DNA of 64,000 nt from contig NZ_CP059221.1 of the NCBI RefSeq assembly GCF_014252375.1, forward strand, positions 62,001 to 126,000. Direction: 5' to 3'. The position numbers were made by a program, and so were the translations under genes. Below are positions 58,945 to 64,000 of this stretch, piece by piece. The DNA comes from Blattabacterium cuenoti. GTDB taxonomy: Bacteria > Bacteroidota > Bacteroidia > Flavobacteriales > Blattabacteriaceae. The notes beneath the pieces were generated by a model, which saw only the letters and a list, made by a program, of their open reading frames with translations, did no database searches and was not told the DNA's origin. Position 1 is the first letter of the stretch. Every line of letters begins with the position of its first letter.

Positions 58945-59299
58945 TAAATTAATTGAATTAAATATTTTTTTTATAGAACTATTTATACTATAATAATTAT
59001 GGATTACTGATGATTTATATAAAAAAATTATGTAAATTTTTTTATTAAAATATTTTTTTAATATTAGTTTATTTTCAATAAAAGAAGATCTAATTAATCT
59101 TTTTATTCTATTTCTATTAACAGATTTTTTAACTTTTTTTTTTTATTAAAGTTCCTATTAAATTAGGATATTCATTTGTATTAAAATCTTCAATAAGATA
59201 AAATATTGAAAGAATAGGATACTCAAATATACGTTTACCGTTTTTTATAATTAAATTAAAAAATTTTCTTTTTATTTTATTTTTATATATTTTATTCAT
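58933..59299 (-). CDS. rnpA: RNase P protein component, frame broken at an A11 tract
   Basis: The ATG is at 59297-59299 (MNKIYKNKIKRKFFNLIIKN), followed by GKRIFEYPILSIFYL. The frame then runs into an A11 tract (seen as T11 at 59134-59144 on the + strand) and stops. With ten adenines the frame reads IGTLIKKK then VKKSVNRNRIKRLIRSSF, the RnpA RNR signature, and continues to a TAA at 58933. The joined protein would be 121 residues, the family size. RnpA assists rnpB in tRNA 5' maturation and is normally needed, so I treat it as a gene rescued by slippage or a homopolymer miscall. Confidence 0.85.
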
Positions 59300-59303
59300 G
59301 ATT

Positions 59304-60293
59304 TTATATAAATTCTTCTAGTTTAGAAACCATATTTTTTGGACCGCAAATGAACGGAGTTCTTTGATGTAAATCAATTGGTTTAATTTCCAGAATTCTT
59401 TTATGTCCATCAATTGCTTTCCCACCTGCTTGCTCAGTAATAAAAGCTATAGGATTACATTCATACAGCAATCTTAATTTTCCCATTGGATATAAGGATG
59501 TATTTGGATAAATATATATTCCACCTTTTATCATATTTCTATGAAAATCTCCAACTAAAGAACCTATATATCTTGCTGTATACGGCATACCATTTTTTTT
59601 TTCTTTATGACAATATTTTATATATTTTTTTATTCCATTAGAAAATTTAACGTAATTACCGTCATTAATAGAATAAATTTTATTTTCATTTGGAAAAACA
59701 ATATTAGGGTGAGATAAATAGAATGTTCCAATTGATGGGTCTAAAGTAAATCCATGTACACCATTTCCTGTAGTATAAACCAATATAGTTGAAGATCCAT
59801 ATATAATATATCCTGCTAAAATTTGTTTATATCCTTTTTGTAAAAAATCATTTATTGTTAAATGATAATTATTGTATTTTTTTTTATATTTATATACTGA
59901 AAATATAGTACCAATAGGTACATTTACGTCTATATTAGATGATCCATCAAGAGGATCTATTAATACTATATACTTATTATCAGAAGTACATTCTTTTTTG
60001 TTTAATATTATAAAATTTTTACTCTCTTCTGATGCAATTCCACAAACCACATCTCTATTTCTAAAAGAATTAATAAAAATATTATGAGCAAAAAAATCTA
60101 ATTTTTGTTGTTTTTCTCCTTGAATATTTGTTTTACCTGAACTACCAATATTTTTAGTTAATCCAGCTTTATTCACTTCTTTATGAATAGCTTTAGCTGC
60201 CAACTTAATAGCACTAAATAAACGTAACAACGACTCAATAGAATGAGAAAAATATTTTTTATTATCTATAATAAATTCTCCTAATGTATACAT
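59304..60293 (-). CDS. fbp: Fructose-1,6-bisphosphatase class I
   Basis: This 329-residue enzyme has the metal-binding motif DPLDGSSNIDVNVPIG, GIASEESKNF, the ARYIGSLVGDFHRN block and the C-terminal GGKAIDGHKRILEI. It is a gluconeogenic enzyme producing fructose-6-phosphate. All active-site acidic residues are present. It starts 121 nt from divergent plsC and ends 4 nt from the rnpA start. Confidence 0.95.
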   Translation of the reverse strand: MYTLGEFIIDNKKYFSHSIESLLRLFSAIKLAAKAIHKEVNKAGLTKNIGSSGKTNIQGEKQQKLDFFAHNIFINSFRNRDVVCGIASEESKNFIILNKKECTSDNKYIVLIDPLDGSSNIDVNVPIGTIFSVYKYKKKYNNYHLTINDFLQKGYKQILAGYIIYGSSTILVYTTGNGVHGFTLDPSIGTFYLSHPNIVFPNENKIYSINDGNYVKFSNGIKKYIKYCHKEKKNGMPYTARYIGSLVGDFHRNMIKGGIYIYPNTSLYPMGKLRLLYECNPIAFITEQAGGKAIDGHKRILEIKPIDLHQRTPFICGPKNMVSKLEEFI

Positions 60294-60414
60294 CTATTAA
60301 GGATCAAAGAAAAGAATAATATAAATATCAAACTTTTTTTTAAAAAAATAGAATAATAAGTTAACTTTTTATAAAAAAAATTTTATTTTTATTATTAACA
60401 ATAATAAAATAATA

Positions 60415-61176
60415 ATGAAAATTATACAATTATCATTAATATTGTTGTGGAGAATATGGTTTTTTATTATTAACATATTTTTAATTCCATTATTGGCTGG
60501 GGCATCTATTCCTTTTTTATTTAGTGAAAAATATTATCATATTGCATATTGGTTCTATCAAATGTGGGGAAGAAGTAATTTATTTTTAATGGGATTTTGG
60601 TATATTCTATATAAAGAAAAAGAAATATTAGATACTGATAAACAATATATGATAATAAGTAATCATACTTCTATTATAGATATAATGTTAATTTTTTCTA
60701 TAATGAGAAATCATCCGTTAATTTTTGTTGGAAAATCTGGATTATCTAAAATTCCAATTTTTGGATTTGTTTACAAAAGAAGTAATGTTCTTATAGAAAG
60801 AAATAATATATCAAATTGTGTTGGTATATTCAAAAAAATACAAAATAAAATAAATTATGGAAAAAGTATCTGTATCTTTCCAGAAGGTGGAGTATCAAAT
60901 AATAAATATTCAATACATTTAAATCCCTTTAAAAAGGGAGCTTTTTTTTTAGCAATTTTGAATAAAATACCTATAATACCTTTTACTATAGCTGATATAA
61001 AAACAAAATTTCCTAATTTTTTTTCTATAAAAGGATGTCCAGGAAAAATAAGAATAAAACAACATCATTCCATTTCAACAAAAAATTTATCTTTAAAAGA
61101 TAAAGATTTTTTAAAAAAAAAGTGTTTTAATATAATAAATAATCAATTAAAATCATTCTACAAAAAAAATATTTAA
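60415..61176 (+). CDS. plsC: 1-acyl-sn-glycerol-3-phosphate acyltransferase
   Basis: This 253-residue membrane enzyme has an N-terminal hydrophobic region and the acyltransferase motifs NHTSIIDIM (His84 and Asp89, HX4D) and IFPEGGVSNN (EGG motif), plus GAFFLAILNKIPIIPFTI. It makes phosphatidic acid, upstream of pssA in phospholipid synthesis. It is followed by rnhA 11 nt downstream. Confidence 0.93.
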   Translation: MKIIQLSLILLWRIWFFIINIFLIPLLAGASIPFLFSEKYYHIAYWFYQMWGRSNLFLMGFWYILYKEKEILDTDKQYMIISNHTSIIDIMLIFSIMRNHPLIFVGKSGLSKIPIFGFVYKRSNVLIERNNISNCVGIFKKIQNKINYGKSICIFPEGGVSNNKYSIHLNPFKKGAFFLAILNKIPIIPFTIADIKTKFPNFFSIKGCPGKIRIKQHHSISTKNLSLKDKDFLKKKCFNIINNQLKSFYKKNI

Positions 61177-61187
61177 TAAAAAATTTT

Positions 61188-61670
61188 GTGAATAAAATAA
61201 TTAATATTTATACAGATGGATCTTCTAAAGGTAATCCAGGTCCTGGAGGATATGGAGTTTTTATAGAAACATTTTTTAAAAATTTCTATTATAAAAAAGT
61301 TATATCTGAAGGATATCGTTATACTACAAATAATAGAATGGAATTACTTGCTGTAATAGAAGGATTAAAAAGAATAAAAAGAAAAGAAAATATAGTAGTT
61401 TTTACTGATTCTAGATATATTATAGATTCTGTTAAAAAAAAAAGAATATTTGAATGGGAAAAAAATAATTTTTACAAAAAAAAAAATGTAGACTTATGGA
61501 AAATATTTATTAAATTATTTTTAATCAATTCAATATCATTTCAATGGATAAAATCTCACAATAATCATTTTTGCAACGATTATTGTGATAGATTGTCTGA
61601 AAAAGCATCTAAAAAAATCAATTTACAGATTGATTATGTATACGAAAAAATAAATGGACATTTACAATAA
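61188..61670 (+). CDS. rnhA: Ribonuclease HI
   Basis: The start is a GTG at 61188 (reading MNKIINIYTDGSSKGNPGPG). The 160-residue enzyme has the catalytic residues Asp10 in YTDGSSKGNPGPGG, Glu in NNRMELLAVIEGL, Asp in FTDSRYIID and a C-terminal Asp in CDRLSEKAS. It degrades RNA in RNA/DNA hybrids. An in-frame A11 run near 61486-61496 encodes lysines. It ends 1 nt from the convergent methyltransferase gene. Confidence 0.94.
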   Translation: MNKIINIYTDGSSKGNPGPGGYGVFIETFFKNFYYKKVISEGYRYTTNNRMELLAVIEGLKRIKRKENIVVFTDSRYIIDSVKKKRIFEWEKNNFYKKKNVDLWKIFIKLFLINSISFQWIKSHNNHFCNDYCDRLSEKASKKINLQIDYVYEKINGHLQ

Positions 61671-61671
61671 A

Positions 61672-62466
61672 TTAAATTTTTTTATATATTTTTTGTCTAA
61701 TGATTTCATATGAAATTATAGACATAGCATTACTAACATTTAATGAATCTATGTTTCCAAACATAGGAATATTTATAATTTTATTACAGTTATTAATCCA
61801 AATTTTGGATACACCTTTATTTTCAGATCCAATAACTATAGATATTTTTTTATGAAAAGAAAAATCAATATTATATAAGTTTTCTGATTTATTATTAAAT
61901 CCTGATACAAAAATTTGTATTTCATTTTTTTTTATCCAATTAATAATAGAATCTACATTATCTATTACAATATTATTAGTAAAAACGCTACCTAAACTAC
62001 ATCTAATTACGTTAGAATTAAAAATATACGTTTTAATATTACATAATATAACTAAACAAAATTTAATAGATTCTGCTACCCTTAGTATAGCTCCTATATT
62101 ACCAGGTTTTTCTAATCCATCTAATACAAGTATAAAAATATTTTTATTAATTTTATTATAGTTAACGTCTTTTATTTTATTAATTTTTTTTTCTTTAAAT
62201 AAAGTAATTATTCCATCATAATTATCTCTATATGCTAATTTTTTAAATATTTTTTTTTTTATTATATAAATATTATTATATTTTTTAATTATACCAAATT
62301 TTGAAAAAATATTTTTACAAATAAATATTTCTAAAGGACTAAAACCACCTTTAATTGCCATATTAAATTCTCTTAATCCCTCTACAATAAAAAAATTTCT
62401 TTTTATTTTTTTTTTTAAATTCTTTATTTTAGTATTATTAATACTGTATATTTTTTTGTAAATCAT
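61672..62466 (-). CDS. SpoU-type RNA 2'-O-ribose methyltransferase (TrmH/RlmB family)
   Basis: This 264-residue protein has an N-terminal substrate-binding part with FFIVEGLREFNMAIKGG and the SPOUT knot domain with motif 1 KPGNIGAILRVAESI, motif 2 IVIGSENKGVS and motif 3 NIPMFGNIDSLNVSNAMSI. It methylates a ribose in rRNA or tRNA; which site is not decidable by eye. The active-site arginine and asparagine of the motifs are present. The divergent deaminase gene starts 12 nt away. Confidence 0.9.
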   Translation of the reverse strand: MIYKKIYSINNTKIKNLKKKIKRNFFIVEGLREFNMAIKGGFSPLEIFICKNIFSKFGIIKKYNNIYIIKKKIFKKLAYRDNYDGIITLFKEKKINKIKDVNYNKINKNIFILVLDGLEKPGNIGAILRVAESIKFCLVILCNIKTYIFNSNVIRCSLGSVFTNNIVIDNVDSIINWIKKNEIQIFVSGFNNKSENLYNIDFSFHKKISIVIGSENKGVSKIWINNCNKIINIPMFGNIDSLNVSNAMSIISYEIIRQKIYKKI

Positions 62467-62478
62467 GGATCCAAATAT

Positions 62479-62912
62479 ATGAACATAAATAAAAAAAATG
62501 ATATAGTTTATATGAAATTAGCGATTGAACAATCAAAATTTTCTTTTTGTAAAAAAAAAAAGTAGGAGCTATTATAGTTAATAATGGAAAAATAATATCT
62601 AGTGGATACAATAAAAATCCAATTAATAATGAGTATGATTGTGAAGATTTAAATGGAAATACTAAATGGTATATTATACATGCTGAAGCTAATGCAATAT
62701 TAAAATTAACATATTCTTCATCTTTTTTTTCATGTGAAAATTCATCAATTTATATAACACATTCTCCATGTAAAGAATGTAGTAAACTTATTTATTTATC
62801 TAAAATTAAAAAAGTTATATTTATAAATATATCAAATGATAATGATGGTATAAAATTTTTAAAAAAAAAATCATTATATATTAAATGTATATATAAATAC
62901 TTTAATAAATAA
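62479..62912 (+). pseudogene. dCMP/CMP-type deaminase gene, frame broken at an A11 tract
   Basis: The start at 62479 reads MNINKKNDIVYMKLAIEQSK and stops after an A11 tract at 62551-62561. If the tract were nine or twelve long, the frame would read VGAIIVNNGKIISSGYN and run to a TAA at 62910-62912, with the zinc motifs HAEANAILKL and SPCKECSKLIY. That is a ComEB/dCMP deaminase-type protein of about 144 residues, which supplies dUMP for thymidylate synthesis. The intact zinc motifs favour rescue by slippage or a recent loss. tRNA-Leu begins 6 nt after the stop. Confidence 0.8.
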
Positions 62913-62918
62913 AAGTTT

Positions 62919-63005
62919 ACCCAAGTGGCGAAATCATGGTATACGCGTTGGACTCAAAATCCAATGACTTTCTATGTCATGCGGGTTCGAATCCCGCCTT
63001 GGGTA
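62919..63005 (+). tRNA. tRNA-Leu (CAA)
   Basis: A class II tRNA with acceptor arms ACCCAAG/CTTGGGT and discriminator A, anticodon stem TTGGA/TCCAA with loop CTCAAAA (anticodon CAA at 62955-62957), long variable arm TGACTTTCTATGTCA, and T arm GCGGGTTCGAATCCCGC. No CCA is encoded. Its end lies 3 nt from the convergent ureC stop. Confidence 0.96.
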
Positions 63006-63008
63006 TTT

Positions 63009-64000
63009 TTAAAATAAAAAATATTTTTGAGTTAATGGTAAAATTTTAGATGGAAAAGATTCTATTTTATTTCCATCAATATAAACTGAATAATTTTTTG
63101 GATCCACTTCTATATTAGGTGTTTCTCCATTTAAAATCATGTCTTTTTTAGATAAATTTCTACATCCTTTTATTAATTTTATTTTTTTTTTTATATCATT
63201 TTTATAAAAAAAATCATTATTTAAAGAACATGATGGAACAAAAATATTACTCAATTTAGGATTAAAGTAACCAAACATTTTTCTATACATAAATGGTTGT
63301 GGAGTAGGTATAGTAGCATTAGGATCCCCTACACATGCATATACAATCATTCCACCTTTTATTACTAATTCAGGTTTTACCCCAAAAAAAGATGGCTTCC
63401 ATAAAACTAAATCAGCCATTTTTCCTATTTCTATTGAACCTACATATTCAGAAATACCATGAGTTATGGCAGGATTAATTGTGTATTTAGAAATATATCG
63501 TTTTACTTTAAAATTATCATTATTTTTTTCTGAAGAAGTATTTACTAGTCCTTGTTCTTTCATTTTATCTGCAGTTTGCCAAGTTCTTTTTACTATTTCT
63601 CCTATTCTCCCCATTGCTTGGGAATCTGAACTTACCATACTTATAGCCCCCATATCATGTAGAACACCTTCTGCACTAATAGTTTCAGATCTTATTCTAG
63701 ATCTTGCAAAAGATACATCTTCAGGAATATTAGAGTCTAAGTTATGACATATCATTAACATATCTAAATGTTCATCAATTGTATTATAACTATATGGAAT
63801 AGTTGGGCTTGTAGATGATGGTAATACATTTTTATTAGAAATAACTTTTAATAAATCTGGAGCATGTCCACCTCCCGCACCTTCAGTATGATAAGTATGA
63901 ATAACTCTATTATTAAATATTTTTATTGTATCTTCTATATACCCAGATTCATTTAATGAATCTGTATGAATATTTACTTGTATATCTAATTTATCTGATA
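63009..64000 (-). CDS. ureC: Urease alpha subunit UreC, 5' truncated by the window
   Basis: The open frame runs from its stop at 63009 off the right edge, so about 330 C-terminal residues are visible. An ATG at 63759-63761 is internal, as [12 protein letters not shown] and [18 protein letters not shown] precede it. Conserved urease features include [16 protein letters not shown] with the catalytic-loop histidine, the [12 protein letters not shown] segment with the metal-binding aspartate, and [14 protein letters not shown]. Urease hydrolyses urea to ammonia, which Blattabacterium uses to recycle host nitrogen. The remaining ure genes would lie to the right. Confidence 0.96.
   Translation of the reverse strand, partial: SDKLDIQVNIHTDSLNESGYIEDTIKIFNNRVIHTYHTEGAGGGHAPDLLKVISNKNVLPSSTSPTIPYSYNTIDEHLDMLMICHNLDSNIPEDVSFARSRIRSETISAEGVLHDMGAISMVSSDSQAMGRIGEIVKRTWQTADKMKEQGLVNTSSEKNNDNFKVKRYISKYTINPAITHGISEYVGSIEIGKMADLVLWKPSFFGVKPELVIKGGMIVYACVGDPNATIPTPQPFMYRKMFGYFNPKLSNIFVPSCSLNNDFFYKNDIKKKIKLIKGCRNLSKKDMILNGETPNIEVDPKNYSVYIDGNKIESFPSKILPLTQKYFLF

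Noticed and set aside
63466-63747. 93-codon frame opposite ureC
   Set aside because: Antisense shadow of conserved urease sequence.

Overview
This window is one chromosomal stretch of a strongly AT-rich, gene-dense, reduced Bacteroidetes (Flavobacteriales) genome. The best match is Blattabacterium, the obligate endosymbiont of cockroaches and Mastotermes. The lineage evidence is the alternative complex III genes (actC-actF), a gldE homologue, the rpmB-rpmG-DUF4295-ftsY block, DUF4293 next to rho, the tiny AURKAIP1/COX24-type basic protein after HU, and a DnaJ with a two-motif zinc finger. Long A/T homopolymers, tiny intergenic gaps, the absence of mobile elements and a urease alpha subunit at the right edge fit the symbiont. 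Genus is inferred from memory of gene content, not from a database search.

Layout. 1-3276: respiratory alternative complex III (actC partial, D, E, F). 3271-7178: Trk/Ktr potassium uptake, tsaB, nadE. 7221-10463: folE, cysS, and a metB-type gene with a frameshift. 10580-15328: ATP synthase atpBEFHAG, with no atpD/atpC following. 15338-19316: trpS, grpE, dnaJ, mnmA. 19434-24144: branched-chain amino acid genes ilvD (frameshifted), ilvB (frameshifted), ilvN, ilvC. 24173-31411: tRNA-Leu, dapB, lepB, a rhomboid protease, mutL, ribH, a TPR protein and gldE. 31682-39489: HU, COX24-like protein, rng, tRNA-Leu, gltA, GHMP kinase, fabD, tatD, fumC, two small membrane proteins around a 28-bp tandem repeat. 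39494-46639: mnmG, ybeY, pssA, a DnaQ-type exonuclease, htpG, ftsY, DUF4295, rpmG, rpmB. 46759-50748: yebC, rnpB, tRNA-Ser, rmuC, initiator tRNA-Met, rho. 50880-58293: DUF4293, prfA, accC-accB-rpmF, proS, pyrD, and a pyrE-pyrF fusion. 58372-64000: marC, rnpA (off-frame A tract), fbp, plsC, rnhA, a SpoU methyltransferase, a dCMP-deaminase-like gene (off-frame A tract), tRNA-Leu, and ureC (partial).

The genes give the picture of a respiring cell (complex III, F-ATPase, citrate synthase, fumarase) that keeps translation, tRNA modification, fatty-acid and pyrimidine synthesis and urea hydrolysis. Its host-provisioning amino acid functions (ilvD, ilvB, metB-like) each carry one small reading-frame lesion, which suggests either recent decay or assembly error.

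I found no clearly undescribed multi-gene system. The observations most worth checking concern RNase P: its RNA gene abuts tRNA-Ser with no spacer, and its protein gene is broken by an A11 tract. Others are the five frame lesions, a MutL whose endonuclease motifs have eroded, a eukaryote-like PyrE-PyrF fusion beside a class 1A-type PyrD, and a tandem repeat that scrambles two small membrane-protein genes. All positions come from reading the sequence by eye; no searches, alignments or folding programs were run.
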